From: Vibrio agarivorans
Lineage (GTDB): Bacteria; Pseudomonadota; Gammaproteobacteria; Enterobacterales; Vibrionaceae
Assembly: GCF_030409635.1 (NCBI RefSeq)
Contig: NZ_JAUFQF010000004.1
Span: forward strand, 530,241 to 594,240
Reading direction: 5' to 3'
DNA length: 64,000 bases
Both the position numbers and the translations under genes were made by a program. Shown in pieces: positions 1 to 9,173 of the stretch. Within the stretch, counting starts at the first letter, position 1, and every line of letters begins with the position of its first letter. Below the pieces are notes generated by a model. It made no database searches and was not told the origin of the DNA. It was given only the letters and a program-made list of their open reading frames with translations.

Positions 1-1
1 C

Positions 2-61
2 CTTAGCGAAGAAGATGATGAAGCACTGGCTAAATGGGCAATTGAAACAATTGGTGATTAA
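2..61 (+). CDS. 3' end of an unidentified gene (partial)
   Basis: An open frame runs in from the left edge and stops with TAA at 59-61, giving 19 acidic C-terminal residues ending ETIGD. The family cannot be told from this much. In other Vibrio genomes the argF/rraB neighbourhood precedes pyrBI, so an rraB-type acidic protein is conceivable, but I do not recognise the tail. The frame has no stop in the visible part and ends before a clear promoter for the next operon, which supports it being a real gene end. Confidence 0.4.
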   Translation, partial: LSEEDDEALAKWAIETIGD

Positions 62-85
62 CTCACCATTTAGCGACAACAAAAC

Positions 86-115
86 TAGTCAAAACCTCTG
101 ATTTAGCGCTATAAT
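86..115 (+). promoter_or_regulatory. Probable promoter of the pyrL-pyrBI operon
   Basis: A perfect TATAAT lies at 110-115, followed by a GC-rich discriminator and the leader peptide start 26 bases on. The matching -35 is weak (TAGTCA at 86-91, 18-base spacer). Position just upstream of an attenuator leader fits the pyrBI promoter. Confidence 0.5.
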
Positions 116-141
116 CTGCGCCAGTTTCGAGGAGGTCTTTC

Positions 142-222
142 ATGCTACGCAAACGTTTACTTAATGTTAATTGCTTCGCAATGAAAGCGCGTTATTTTCG
201 ATCCTCACTATTCATATTCTAA
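142..222 (+). CDS. pyrL: pyrBI operon leader peptide (PyrL type)
   Basis: A 26-residue reading frame begins at ATG 142 behind a strong Shine-Dalgarno sequence (GGAGG, 131-135) and stops with TAA at 220-222, one base before the attenuator stem. The peptide is basic and aromatic, ending in YFRSSLFIF. Its second half is T-rich in the coding strand, which matters because in Escherichia coli RNA polymerase pauses at uridine-rich leader sequence when UTP is low, letting the translating ribosome catch up and block the terminator. The stop is placed so that a ribosome reaching it would cover the 5' arm of the hairpin. The peptide is shorter than the 44-residue E. coli PyrL. The function is inferred from position and layout. 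Confidence 0.8.
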   Translation: MLRKRLLNVNCFAMKARYFRSSLFIF

Positions 223-246
223 GCCTCCCATTTGGGGGGCTTTTTT
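223..246 (+). terminator. pyrBI attenuator
   Basis: A G+C-rich hairpin (GCCTCCC at 223-229, GGGGGGC at 234-240, four-base loop, one G-U pair) is followed by six T. It lies between the leader peptide stop and pyrB, as expected for UTP-sensing transcription attenuation of the aspartate transcarbamoylase operon. Confidence 0.85.
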
Positions 247-272
247 ATGGCTTTTAACCAGGGAATATCACC

Positions 273-1202
273 ATGACTAACTCTCTATACAAAAAGCACA
301 TTATCTCGATTCCTGAGCTATCTCGCCAAGAACTTGAGCTAATTGTTGATACGGCAGGCCAGCTAAAAGCAAATCCTCGCCCAGAGCTGATTAAAAACAA
401 AGTGGTCGCGAGCTGCTTCTTTGAGCCTTCAACTCGAACGCGTTTGTCGTTTGAAACGGCTATTCAGCGTATTGGTGGTGATGTCATCGGTTTTGACAGC
501 GGTGGTAACACCTCACTGGCAAAGAAAGGGGAAACACTGGCAGACTCAGTTCAGGTGATCTCTTCTTATGTCGATGCGTTTGTTATGCGCCACCCACAAG
601 AAGGGGCTGCGCGCCTTGCTTCAGAGTTTTCTAATGGCGTACCCGTGATCAACGGTGGTGACGGAGCAAACCAACACCCAACACAAACCCTGCTGGATCT
701 TTTCAGTATCGCTGAAACTCAAGGCCGCCTAGATAACCTCAATGTGGCTTTTGTTGGCGACCTAAAATATGGCCGCACAGTACACTCTCTGACTCAAGCT
801 TTGGCGAAGTTCAACAATGTTCGTTTCTACTTCATTGCGCCTGATGCACTCGCCATGCCTGATTACATCTGTGAAGAGCTCGACGAAGCAGGGATTAAGT
901 ACAGCTTGCACAATGATATGGAGAGTGTCGTGCCTGAACTGGATATTCTCTATATGACTCGTGTGCAAAAAGAGCGCTTTGACGAGTCAGAGTATGCCCA
1001 CATCAAGTCGGCTTACATTCTTACCGCCGATATTTTGAAAGAGGCGAAGAGCAACCTTAAAGTGTTACACCCACTGCCACGCGTTGATGAGATCACCGTG
1101 GATGTGGATAAGACCCCACACGCTTATTACTTTGAACAAGCTGAGAATGGTGTTTACGCTCGCCAAGCTTTGCTCGCTCTTGTTCTTAACGAAACCCTGT
1201 AA
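273..1202 (+). CDS. pyrB: Aspartate carbamoyltransferase catalytic chain
   Basis: Joins carbamoyl phosphate and L-aspartate to N-carbamoyl-aspartate, the committed step of pyrimidine synthesis, in the cytoplasm. The 309 residues are full family length. Visible landmarks are the carbamoyl-phosphate loop STRTR at residues 53-57, the lysine loop SLAKKGE around 81-87, HPTQ at 135-138 and HPLPRVDEI near 267. The protein forms the c6r6 holoenzyme with PyrI, encoded 12 bases downstream. Control is by the attenuator directly upstream. Nothing looks damaged. Confidence 0.98.
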   Translation: MTNSLYKKHIISIPELSRQELELIVDTAGQLKANPRPELIKNKVVASCFFEPSTRTRLSFETAIQRIGGDVIGFDSGGNTSLAKKGETLADSVQVISSYVDAFVMRHPQEGAARLASEFSNGVPVINGGDGANQHPTQTLLDLFSIAETQGRLDNLNVAFVGDLKYGRTVHSLTQALAKFNNVRFYFIAPDALAMPDYICEELDEAGIKYSLHNDMESVVPELDILYMTRVQKERFDESEYAHIKSAYILTADILKEAKSNLKVLHPLPRVDEITVDVDKTPHAYYFEQAENGVYARQALLALVLNETL

Positions 1203-1214
1203 TGGAGTAAAATG

Positions 1215-1676
1215 ATGGCTAAAGAAACCCAGTTGCAAGTAGAAGCAATCAAAAACGGTACGGTTATCGACCATATTCCAGCACAAGTAGGCATTAAGGT
1301 GTTGCGCCTTTTTGATATGGATAAGTCTAATCAGCGCGTGACGATCGGTCTTAACTTGCCTTCGTCTGCGTTAGGTGCAAAAGACCTATTGAAGATTGAG
1401 AATGTGTATATCAATGAAGAGCAAGCGAACAAGCTGGCACTTTACGCCCCTCATGCCACCGTTAACCAGATTGAAAACTACGAAGTGTCACGTAAGTTGC
1501 CACTGGTACTGCCAAAGCAGGTGACCAATGTCTTTGAGTGTCCGAACACCAACTGCATCACGCACAATGAGCCAGTTGAAAGCAGCTTCAACGTTATCGA
1601 AAAGAATGACGATATTCGCCTCAAGTGCAAATACTGTGAAAAAGTGTTCTCGCGCGAGATCGTGACTGAAAGATAA
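1215..1676 (+). CDS. pyrI: Aspartate carbamoyltransferase regulatory chain
   Basis: Binds the allosteric effectors ATP, CTP and UTP and couples them to PyrB. The N-terminal allosteric domain ([18 protein letters not shown]) is followed by a zinc domain whose four cysteines are visible as CPNTNC and CKYC. Two ATG codons stand in tandem at 1212 and 1215. The second is 7 bases from GGAG (1204-1207) and gives the usual MAKETQLQ start, so I chose it (153 residues). It follows pyrB with a short gap and ends before a good terminator, so pyrBI is a two-gene operon. Confidence 0.96.
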   Translation: MAKETQLQVEAIKNGTVIDHIPAQVGIKVLRLFDMDKSNQRVTIGLNLPSSALGAKDLLKIENVYINEEQANKLALYAPHATVNQIENYEVSRKLPLVLPKQVTNVFECPNTNCITHNEPVESSFNVIEKNDDIRLKCKYCEKVFSREIVTER

Positions 1677-1698
1677 TCTGCGGATTTTTGCAAAGTAA

Positions 1699-1730
1699 TA
1701 AATACCTCGCGATGCGGGGTATTTTTCTTT
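1699..1730 (+). terminator. Terminator of pyrBI
   Basis: An AT-flanked stem (AAATACCTCGC with GCGGGGTATTT, one G-U pair, three-base loop) ends in a T run, 22 bases after the pyrI stop. Confidence 0.85.
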
Positions 1731-1794
1731 ACGCCAGCGAAAATTGACGGCAAACTGATTTCTCATTTACCTATCTACAATTCGGAAGATTACA

Positions 1795-2184
1795 ATGACT
1801 AAAGTACTTCACACAGACTCTGCTCCAGCGGCTATCGGCCCATACATTCAAGGTGTTGACCTAGGTAACATGGTTCTGACTTCAGGCCAGATCCCTGTAA
1901 ACCCAGCAACAGGTGAAGTATCAACAGATATCGCAGAGCAAGCTCGTCAATCTCTAGAAAACGTAAAAGCGGTTGTTGAATCTTCAGGTCTCTCGGTTTC
2001 TGACATCGTAAAAATGACGGTATTTGTAAAAGACCTAAACGACTTTGGCACTGTCAATGAAGTGTACGGCAGCTTCTTTGACGAGCACAACGTAGCAAAC
2101 TACCCTGCACGTTCATGTGTTGAGGTGGCTCGCCTACCAAAAGATGTGGGTATCGAGATTGAAGCGATCGCTGTTCGCAAATAG
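1795..2184 (+). CDS. ridA: RidA-family enamine/imine deaminase
   Basis: RidA hydrolyses reactive 2-aminoacrylate and related enamines released by PLP enzymes such as threonine deaminase, protecting branched-chain and other PLP pathways. The 129-residue protein has the family GQIPVNPATGE segment (31-41), the substrate-carboxylate arginine R106 in PARSCVEVARLPKD, and the IEIEAIAV end. The pyrBI-ridA order is shared with other Vibrio and enteric genomes. It is transcribed apart from pyrI, since a terminator lies between, and shares a bidirectional terminator with djlA. Confidence 0.95.
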   Translation: MTKVLHTDSAPAAIGPYIQGVDLGNMVLTSGQIPVNPATGEVSTDIAEQARQSLENVKAVVESSGLSVSDIVKMTVFVKDLNDFGTVNEVYGSFFDEHNVANYPARSCVEVARLPKDVGIEIEAIAVRK

Positions 2185-2205
2185 TCACGATTTTAAATCA
2201 TGATT

Positions 2206-2250
2206 TAAAAACAATAAGGGCGAGTCACTGACTCGCCCTTATTGTTTTTT
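2206..2250. terminator. Bidirectional terminator between ridA and djlA
   Basis: A very long perfect stem built on AATAAGGGCGAGTCA and its complement, with A and T runs on both sides, sits between the convergent genes ridA and djlA. A separate 20-base perfect palindrome (TTTTAAATCA and its complement, 2191-2210) abuts it. Confidence 0.9.
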
Positions 2251-2259
2251 ATTTGAAGA

Positions 2260-3123
2260 CTATTTAAAGCCCTTCTCTTTCTTAATTAAGTCGTAGGCAT
2301 TTTGAATCTCTTGTGCCTTCTCTTTCGCCATACTCATCATCTCTGGTGGCAAACCTTTTGCCATCAATTTATCTGGGTGATGTTCATTCATCAGCTTACG
2401 GTGAGCGCGTTTAACCGTTTTTGCATCGGCGCTTTCCTCAACTCCAAGCACCTTATAAGCATCCGCCAACTGATCACGACTCGGCGCTTGCTGCCAACTC
2501 CCTTGACCTTGATGTGAGCCCTGTTGATGGCCACCAAAGCCACCTTGTTGAAAACGAAATGCCGCTTCTTGCATTCGTAGGCGCTGCTCTAGTTGACCCG
2601 ATGAAAAGCCAAGCCCTTGTGCAACACGATGCAACACTTGGCGCTCACTAGGATGAATGTCACCATCGGCAAAAGCGGCTGAGATCTGCAGTTCAAGGAA
2701 AAACTGCTTTAAGTCAAAGCGATTGTGCGCCGCCACTTGCACGCGCTCTAATACTATCTCTAGCGGAAAATCACTCTCTTTGCCTTCACGAAAGGCATCT
2801 TGCGCGGCGCGGCGCTGCTCTCCGTGTAAGTTCATGCGATCCATCATGGTAGAAGCAAGCTCAATTTCCGCTTGGTTGACTTGGCCTTTCGCCTTTGCAA
2901 CATGCCCCATCACAGAGAAGGCCGCGCGGAAAAACTCTTCTTGCATCTTTTGGTCTTGTTTTGGCCCTGAAAAGCCACCAAAACCGCCACTACGGTACCC
3001 AGTACTCGCAAGACGACGCGCCTTGTCAAACTGGTGACCGATAAATAATCCTAGGATGAGGCCAAACGGGCCTCCGAACAGCATGCCAAAAAAAGCACCT
3101 AACAATTTGCCAAAAATATGCAT
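2260..3123 (-). CDS. djlA: Membrane-anchored DnaJ-like co-chaperone DjlA
   Basis: A type III J-domain protein that stimulates DnaK from the inner membrane. Residues about 5-30 are a glycine-rich transmembrane segment (LLGAFFGMLFGGPFGLILGLFIG), the middle is a TerB-like helical domain (about 55-185), a Gly/Gln-rich linker follows (QQGGFGGHQQGSHQGQGSW), and the C terminus is a J domain (about 217-287) with the essential HPD in EHHPDKLM. The length of 287 is slightly above the 271 of E. coli. It is divergent from lptD, the usual neighbour in enterobacteria. Confidence 0.95.
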   Translation of the reverse strand: MHIFGKLLGAFFGMLFGGPFGLILGLFIGHQFDKARRLASTGYRSGGFGGFSGPKQDQKMQEEFFRAAFSVMGHVAKAKGQVNQAEIELASTMMDRMNLHGEQRRAAQDAFREGKESDFPLEIVLERVQVAAHNRFDLKQFFLELQISAAFADGDIHPSERQVLHRVAQGLGFSSGQLEQRLRMQEAAFRFQQGGFGGHQQGSHQGQGSWQQAPSRDQLADAYKVLGVEESADAKTVKRAHRKLMNEHHPDKLMAKGLPPEMMSMAKEKAQEIQNAYDLIKKEKGFK

Positions 3124-3268
3124 TGTGTGGTCTCAGTCTCTGAATTTTATTGTGTGAGTGTGGTCTGATAGTGCTGGATGATTGAAATTCCTTTATTATA
3201 AAGGATGATTTCATTACATTCGGTCTCTATCACCGGAAAGATCTAGTTCAACAGGATAGTAAAACTCG

Positions 3269-5611
3269 ATGTCACGTTTCCCTCTCACCTTACTGGCTAC
3301 GTCTATAAGCGCGGCTCTGTATATTCCACAGGCCATTGCAGCTGACGACTCTAGCTCTAGTGTGCAAGAACTTCCTACCAAAGATCAATGTTTAGTCAGT
3401 GATCAAGAGGTAGAAGACGTTAATGAATTACCAATTAACGTTGAAGCCGACTCTCTTGAAGCAATAAATGGTGAGAAAGCGGTTTATCAAGGCAACGTTG
3501 TAGTTACGCAAGGAAATCGCAAGATGACTGCTGACAACGTTACGCTTCATCAAGAAGATAACATTGTGGTAGCAAGCGGCAATGTCTCCTTCAGCGATGG
3601 GCAATTTAAATCTACGTCAGACAAAGCCACCAATAACCTGGCTACCAGTGAAATCTCTCTTGAGAATACCAAGTATGAGATGCTGTGTGAGCAAGGGCGT
3701 GGTGAAGCGGTCTACATCACCAAAGATGGCCGCGGTGTGTATGAGATGAGTGATGGTACCATCACCTCTTGTCCAGAAGGCGATCACTCGTGGCGAATGA
3801 GGGCTTCGAGTATTGAAGTAGACCAAGAAGAAGAAAAAGCAACACTATACAGTCCACGCTTTGAGGTACTTGAAGTGCCAATCTTCTACATGCCTTACAT
3901 GACTCTTCCTCTAAGTGACGCTCGTAAAACAGGCTTCCTTTATCCAACCATTTCATATGGTTCCAGTGATGGTTACGAGTTTGATATTCCTGTTTACTGG
4001 AATTTAGCACCGAACTACGACCTGACTACAACATTCCGTTATATGGAAAAACGCGGCTTACAATTAGACGGTGAGTTTCGTTATCTATCAACTTTTGGCC
4101 TCACGACCCTTGATGGTGAGTACTTAGGAAAAGATAAAAAGTATGATGACCAAGATCGCTGGGGCTTTCAATTTGAACATGAAGGAATAATCAACAGCCA
4201 CTGGAAAGTCACCGCTGATTATTCAAAAGTAAGTGACACTGAATACTTCCAAGAAGTTGACTCTCGTATTGGTAATCGTGAAGATGGCCAGCTGGTGCAA
4301 GAGGGTACAATTTCATATCGCTCAGCTAATTGGGACGCAACTCTCTTGGTTCGAGACTTTCAGGTTTTGACATCAACAGATAATAAGCCGTATAGACTAT
4401 TACCTCAGTTGAAAGCCAACTACTACGCGCCAGAAATTTACCGTAATCTCGATTTTGATATGATTAGTCATATCTCGGTATTTGATACTGACGCAACTGA
4501 TATGCCTACAGCTACTCGTGTCCACATTGAGCCAGGAATTACACTCCCTTTTGGCAACTCTTGGGGCTCTTGGACCACTGAGGCTCGACTGTTAGCTACA
4601 CACTATGAACAAAACCTCGATAATGTTTCTGAAGATACAGACTTAGAAGAGTCTGTTACACGCGTTTTGCCTGAATTTAGAACCCATGCTGGTATGGTAT
4701 TGGAAAGAGATACTGCATTTTATACTGGCTACACCCAAACCTTAGAGCCACAGGTGCAATATGTATACGTGCCATTTGAGGACCAAAACAACATTGCTAC
4801 TTATGACTCAACGCTTTTGCAATCAGACTACTACGGCCTGTTCAGAAGTCGTCAATACAGTGGTGTAGACCGAATTGAAGCAGCAAATCAGTTAAGTTAT
4901 GGTGCATCAACTCGCTTCTACGATGATGAGTACAAAGAACGCTTGGCTATTTCCTTTGGTCAAATTCTCTACATTGACAGAAACAACAACGTCAAAGATG
5001 ATGACGAAAGCTCAAACTACTCAGCTTGGGCCATTGAAGCCGACTTTAATTACGATGACTACCTCTTCTATCATGGTGGAATTCAATATGACATCGAAAC
5101 GAGTGCCGTTCAGCACGCAAATACAACACTAGAGTATCGTCACTCTGGGGGCTATGTTCAGGGCAACTATCGTTATGTTTCAAAAGAGTATATTGAAGAA
5201 ACATTAGGCGACAGTATCAAAGATTTGTCCGATATCGGCTCTGGAATTGACAGTATTACGAAAGATGGAATATCACAGATTGGTTTACTCACCGGTTACC
5301 AGATTAACCGTAACTGGAACGCACAAGTGCACTACTTCTATGATTTAACTATTAAAGAAGATTTAGAGTGGTTAGCGAACGTTAATTACACGTCAGACTG
5401 CTGGTATGTTGGATTTACTTACAGTAACCAACTGAGAAACTGGTCAGGTTCAGGAGAGAACTTCTACGACACCAATCCAGTCTACGAAAACAACTTGAGT
5501 ATTAACTTCGGTATCATCGGCTTTGGTACAACGGTACGCACTGATGAATACGATATCTCAGGCTCAAAGAACTCTTTGGGCTATGGTCGCCCATTTATCT
5601 TGAACGATTAA
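3269..5611 (+). CDS. lptD: LPS-assembly outer membrane protein LptD
   Basis: The beta-barrel that, with LptE, inserts lipopolysaccharide into the outer leaflet of the outer membrane. A signal peptide (1-25, cut near AIAA) precedes the periplasmic jellyroll (about 55-170, same fold as LptA/LptC) and a long barrel domain of alternating aromatic beta strands to residue 780. Cysteines are C41, C140, C168 and C711. E. coli instead has two N-terminal cysteines and a consecutive CC pair near the C terminus, so the disulfide arrangement here differs (see findings). It leads the run lptD-surA-pdxA-rsmA, and its own folding depends on SurA. Confidence 0.96.
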   Translation: MSRFPLTLLATSISAALYIPQAIAADDSSSSVQELPTKDQCLVSDQEVEDVNELPINVEADSLEAINGEKAVYQGNVVVTQGNRKMTADNVTLHQEDNIVVASGNVSFSDGQFKSTSDKATNNLATSEISLENTKYEMLCEQGRGEAVYITKDGRGVYEMSDGTITSCPEGDHSWRMRASSIEVDQEEEKATLYSPRFEVLEVPIFYMPYMTLPLSDARKTGFLYPTISYGSSDGYEFDIPVYWNLAPNYDLTTTFRYMEKRGLQLDGEFRYLSTFGLTTLDGEYLGKDKKYDDQDRWGFQFEHEGIINSHWKVTADYSKVSDTEYFQEVDSRIGNREDGQLVQEGTISYRSANWDATLLVRDFQVLTSTDNKPYRLLPQLKANYYAPEIYRNLDFDMISHISVFDTDATDMPTATRVHIEPGITLPFGNSWGSWTTEARLLATHYEQNLDNVSEDTDLEESVTRVLPEFRTHAGMVLERDTAFYTGYTQTLEPQVQYVYVPFEDQNNIATYDSTLLQSDYYGLFRSRQYSGVDRIEAANQLSYGASTRFYDDEYKERLAISFGQILYIDRNNNVKDDDESSNYSAWAIEADFNYDDYLFYHGGIQYDIETSAVQHANTTLEYRHSGGYVQGNYRYVSKEYIEETLGDSIKDLSDIGSGIDSITKDGISQIGLLTGYQINRNWNAQVHYFYDLTIKEDLEWLANVNYTSDCWYVGFTYSNQLRNWSGSGENFYDTNPVYENNLSINFGIIGFGTTVRTDEYDISGSKNSLGYGRPFILND

Positions 5612-5656
5612 TGTAATGGTGCTCAAACCGTTGGGCATCAAAAGGAACAACATTTT

Positions 5657-6952
5657 ATGTGGAACAAAACTCTACTCAGCCTAGCAGCAGCTTGTAGCTT
5701 GGCGACAGCTGCAGTACAAGCTCAGCCTGCGGAAATGGACAAAGTTGCGGTGATCGTCAACGAAGGCGTGATCTTGCAAAGCGATATCGACACTGCGATG
5801 AAAACGCTGCGTGCCAACAATGCAGATAACCCACAAGCTTTGCCAAGTGCTGATATCTTGCGTGAACAAGTAATTGAAAAGCTAGTCATTGATACGCTAC
5901 AGCAACAAGAAGCAGAACGTATCGGTGTGCGAATTGATGATAACCGCCTCAACGAAGCGATTGGAGAGATTGCCGCGAGCAACAACCAAACCGTTGAGCA
6001 GCTTACACAATCAGTCGCCAAAGAGGGCTTAACTTACGCCGCTTTCCGTGAACAAGTGCGTAAAGAGATCGCCGCTAGTGAAGCGCGTAACGCGTTAGTA
6101 CGCAGCCGCATCAATATCCTTCCAGCAGAATTGGATAACCTAGCAGAGTTACTTGCTGAAGAAACCAACGCCACAGTTCAATACAACATTAGCCACATTC
6201 AACTGCGCTTTAGTGACAACGAAGACAAGGCTGAACTTGAAAAGCAGGCCAACGAACTGGTTGCTGAACTCAAAGCGGGTGCTGACTTTGCCAACATGGC
6301 CTACACCTACTCCAAAGGTCCGAAGGCGCTGGAAGGTGGTGACTGGGGTTGGATGCGCAAAGAAGAGATGCCTACCATTTTTGCCGACCAAATAAAGCTA
6401 GAAAACAAAGGCAGCATTATCGGCCCATTCCGCAGTGGCGTTGGCTTCCATATCCTAAAGATTGATGACGTAAAAGGCCTTGAGACTGTCGCGGTTACCG
6501 AAGTAAATGCTCGTCATATCCTAATTAAACCGACCGTGATTCTCAGTGATGATGGCGTACTGCGTGAGTTAAATGAGATCACTCAGCGCATCGAATCTGG
6601 CGATGCAACATTTGGTGAAATGGCTCAGCAATATAGCCAAGACCCTGGCTCTGCGGCCAAAGATGGTGAACTAGGATTCCAAACGCCTGACCTTTACGTG
6701 CCAGAATTTAAACACCAAGTTGAAACGCTACCTACAGGTCAAATCAGTGAACCATTCAAGACGGTTCATGGTTGGCACATTGTAGAAGTCATGGAGCGTC
6801 GTGAAGTTGACCGCACAGATTCTGCGTTAAAAAACCGCGCGTATCGCATCCTGTTCAATCGTAAGTTCAATGAAGAAGCGAGTGCATGGGTACAAGAAAT
6901 TCGTGCCAGTGCCTTTGTTGAAGAAGTAACGGGTGATGATGATGACAGCTAA
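5657..6952 (+). CDS. surA: Periplasmic chaperone and peptidyl-prolyl isomerase SurA
   Basis: Escorts unfolded outer membrane proteins, LptD among them, to the Bam complex. A signal peptide ends near residue 22 (AAVQA), followed by the SurA N domain (about 23-165) and two parvulin domains. The first contains NISHIQLRF and [15 protein letters not shown], the second NARHILIKP and [16 protein letters not shown]. The length of 431 is typical. The last codons (GDDDDS) overlap the pdxA start region, so the two genes are translationally linked. It lies 45 bases after lptD. Confidence 0.97.
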   Translation: MWNKTLLSLAAACSLATAAVQAQPAEMDKVAVIVNEGVILQSDIDTAMKTLRANNADNPQALPSADILREQVIEKLVIDTLQQQEAERIGVRIDDNRLNEAIGEIAASNNQTVEQLTQSVAKEGLTYAAFREQVRKEIAASEARNALVRSRINILPAELDNLAELLAEETNATVQYNISHIQLRFSDNEDKAELEKQANELVAELKAGADFANMAYTYSKGPKALEGGDWGWMRKEEMPTIFADQIKLENKGSIIGPFRSGVGFHILKIDDVKGLETVAVTEVNARHILIKPTVILSDDGVLRELNEITQRIESGDATFGEMAQQYSQDPGSAAKDGELGFQTPDLYVPEFKHQVETLPTGQISEPFKTVHGWHIVEVMERREVDRTDSALKNRAYRILFNRKFNEEASAWVQEIRASAFVEEVTGDDDDS

Positions 6953-7931
6953 GCGTATCGTTATTACTGCTGGCGAGCCCGCGGGTATTGGTCCAGACTT
7001 AACGCTGGCACTGGCACAGCAATCTTGGGATCATCAGCTCGTAGTCTGTGCAGATAAAGAGATGCTCAATGCGCGTGCGCAGCAACTTGGTTTAGACGTC
7101 TCTCTTGTTGACTACGACGTCGATGCTGACATTACCCCCTCTCCCGCGGGCAAGCTTGTCGTCGACCACATCCCAATGGCCGAACCAGCGCAAATTGGAG
7201 AGTTGAACGAGCGCAACGGGCACTATGTTCTGCAAACCCTCGAACGTGCAGCGTTAGGGTGTATGAGTGGTGAATTTGCCGCTGTTGTTACCGGCCCTGT
7301 CCACAAAGGTGTGATCAACCGAGCTGGCGTTGCATTTAGCGGCCATACAGAGTTTTTCGCAGAAAAGTCGAATACGCCGCTCGTTGTAATGATGCTCGCG
7401 ACTGAAGGGATGCGTGTCGCGCTTGTCACGACTCATATCCCTCTTGCTTATGTATCAAAAGCAGTCACTGAAGATCGTTTAGAGCAAATTATCGATATTC
7501 TAAACCGTGATCTGGTAGAAAAATTTGCTATTCCGCGACCAAAGATCTATGTTTGCGGGCTTAATCCTCACGCGGGAGAAGATGGCTGTCTCGGAAGAGA
7601 AGAAATAGAGACCATCACTCCTACGTTAGAGCGTCTGCGTAATGACAAAGCAATGGACCTTATCGGCCCACTGCCAGCAGACACAATTTTCAATCAAAAG
7701 TACCTTGATGAAGCAGATGCTATTCTTGGTATGTACCATGATCAAGTTCTGCCGGTATTAAAATATAAAGGCTTTGGGCGTTCAGTGAACATCACACTTG
7801 GACTACCCTTTATAAGAACCTCAGTCGATCATGGTACCGCATTAGATCTTGCGGGAACTGGCCAAGCGGACACAGGGAGCTTCCGAACGGCCCTAGCGCA
7901 TGCAATAGAATTAGTTGAGAAAAAACAATGA
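6942..7931 (+). CDS. pdxA: 4-hydroxythreonine-4-phosphate dehydrogenase
   Basis: NAD-dependent oxidation of 4-phosphohydroxy-L-threonine in the DXP-dependent pyridoxal phosphate pathway. Landmarks are the N-terminal [26 protein letters not shown], and the metal-binding histidines in [17 protein letters not shown] and MYHDQVLP. One GTG and three ATG codons stand in tandem at 6933-6944 inside the surA 3' end. I chose the last (6942, [15 protein letters not shown]), which best matches the family start; an earlier one would add up to three methionines. The end overlaps rsmA by four bases (ATGA). Confidence 0.95.
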   Translation: MTAKRIVITAGEPAGIGPDLTLALAQQSWDHQLVVCADKEMLNARAQQLGLDVSLVDYDVDADITPSPAGKLVVDHIPMAEPAQIGELNERNGHYVLQTLERAALGCMSGEFAAVVTGPVHKGVINRAGVAFSGHTEFFAEKSNTPLVVMMLATEGMRVALVTTHIPLAYVSKAVTEDRLEQIIDILNRDLVEKFAIPRPKIYVCGLNPHAGEDGCLGREEIETITPTLERLRNDKAMDLIGPLPADTIFNQKYLDEADAILGMYHDQVLPVLKYKGFGRSVNITLGLPFIRTSVDHGTALDLAGTGQADTGSFRTALAHAIELVEKKQ

Positions 7932-8731
7932 GAAATGATGTCCACTTAGGACACAAAGCGCGTAAACGTTTTGGTCAAAACTTCTTGAACGACCCATACA
8001 TTATTGATGGGATCGTTTCTTCGATTAACCCAAAATCAGGTGAAAACCTTGTCGAAATCGGCCCAGGTCTTGGTGCAATCACTGAGCCTGTAGGCAAACA
8101 AGTCGACAAATTTACGGTTATCGAGCTTGACCGTGACTTGGCCGAGCGTCTGCGTAACCACCCTGAGCTGGGCGACAAGCTGACTATTCATGAAGGCGAT
8201 GCGATGCGCTTCGACTTCACGCAACTTGTTAAACCAAACAACAAGCTGCGTATTTTCGGTAACCTACCATACAACATCTCAACGCCACTGATGTTCCACC
8301 TGTTCGAGTTTCATAAAGACGTTCAGGATATGCACTTCATGCTGCAAAAAGAGGTGGTAAACCGTCTAGCTGCTGGCCCTGGCACTAAAGCTTACGGCCG
8401 CCTAACCGTGATGGCTCAATACTACTGTAAAGTCGTTCCTGTGCTTGAAGTACCACCAACGGCCTTTGTTCCGCCACCGAAAGTGGACTCTGCCGTTGTG
8501 CGTCTTGTCCCTTACGAAGAGATCCCACATCCAGTAAAGGACATCAAGTGGCTAGACCGTGTGTGTCGTGAAGGCTTCAACCAACGTCGTAAAACGGTTC
8601 GTAACTGCTACAAGGCGCTGCTGAACGATGACGATTTAGCCGAGCTGGGTATTAACCCAAGCATGCGACCAGAAAACCTAACATTAGAGCAATTTGTTGC
8701 GATGGCGAACCTTCTAGAGGCTCGCCACTAA
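7928..8731 (+). CDS. rsmA: 16S rRNA dimethyladenosine transferase (KsgA)
   Basis: Dimethylates two adjacent adenines in helix 45 of 16S rRNA as a late check in 30S assembly. SAM-binding motif I is [12 protein letters not shown] (41-52), the acidic motif is VIELDRDL, and the catalytic NLPYNIS spans 112-118. The C-terminal helical domain has the [10 protein letters not shown] signature. The 267 residues are family length. It overlaps pdxA at ATGA and is followed by a terminator with a TTCG loop. Confidence 0.97.
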   Translation: MRNDVHLGHKARKRFGQNFLNDPYIIDGIVSSINPKSGENLVEIGPGLGAITEPVGKQVDKFTVIELDRDLAERLRNHPELGDKLTIHEGDAMRFDFTQLVKPNNKLRIFGNLPYNISTPLMFHLFEFHKDVQDMHFMLQKEVVNRLAAGPGTKAYGRLTVMAQYYCKVVPVLEVPPTAFVPPPKVDSAVVRLVPYEEIPHPVKDIKWLDRVCREGFNQRRKTVRNCYKALLNDDDLAELGINPSMRPENLTLEQFVAMANLLEARH

Positions 8732-8733
8732 TC

Positions 8734-8762
8734 AAAAAAGCAGGCTTCGGCCTGCTTTTGTT
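8734..8762 (+). terminator. Terminator after rsmA
   Basis: AAAAAAGCAGGC-TTCG-GCCTGCTTTT hairpin with T run, starting three bases after the rsmA stop and ahead of apaG. Some read-through to apaGH is likely, as this gene order is conserved. Confidence 0.9.
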
Positions 8763-8784
8763 TTATCGTGCATAAGGAAAGAAC

Positions 8785-9165
8785 ATGAATACACCAACAC
8801 CTTGTATTAAAGTTCAAGTACACAGCAAATACATCGAAACTCAGTCAGAGCCAGACAAAGGGCGCTATGTGTTTGCCTATCTCATCACGATAAAAAACCT
8901 CAGTGCGCAACCCGTACAACTGATTAGTCGTCGCTGGCTCATCACTGATGCAAACGGTAAGCAGTTGACCATTGAGGGTGAAGGCGTTGTGGGCAAACAG
9001 CCCATCATAGACGCTCACGACGAGTACACCTACTCTAGCGGTACTGCCATTGAAACACCTGTGGGTGTGATGCAAGGCCAATACATCATGCACGACGCCA
9101 GCAAGCAGCCCTTTATTGCTGAAATAGATCCATTCCGACTCGCGGTACCTAATATTCTTAACTAG
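8785..9165 (+). CDS. apaG: ApaG domain protein
   Basis: A small immunoglobulin-like fold protein (DUF525) of unsettled function, conserved beside rsmA and apaH. The 126-residue sequence follows the family throughout, with [45 protein letters not shown] and MQGQYIMHD. It is complete and unremarkable. It is 8 bases before apaH, so both are probably co-translated. Confidence 0.95.
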   Translation: MNTPTPCIKVQVHSKYIETQSEPDKGRYVFAYLITIKNLSAQPVQLISRRWLITDANGKQLTIEGEGVVGKQPIIDAHDEYTYSSGTAIETPVGVMQGQYIMHDASKQPFIAEIDPFRLAVPNILN

Positions 9166-9173
9166 GAGACTCG

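Noticed and set aside
2191..2210. Perfect 20-base palindrome downstream of ridA
   Set aside because: A+T-rich and directly beside a terminator; probably part of the 3' structure rather than an operator.
4899..5132. 77-residue frame inside lptD
   Set aside because: Shadow frame of a well-supported gene, no ribosome binding site.
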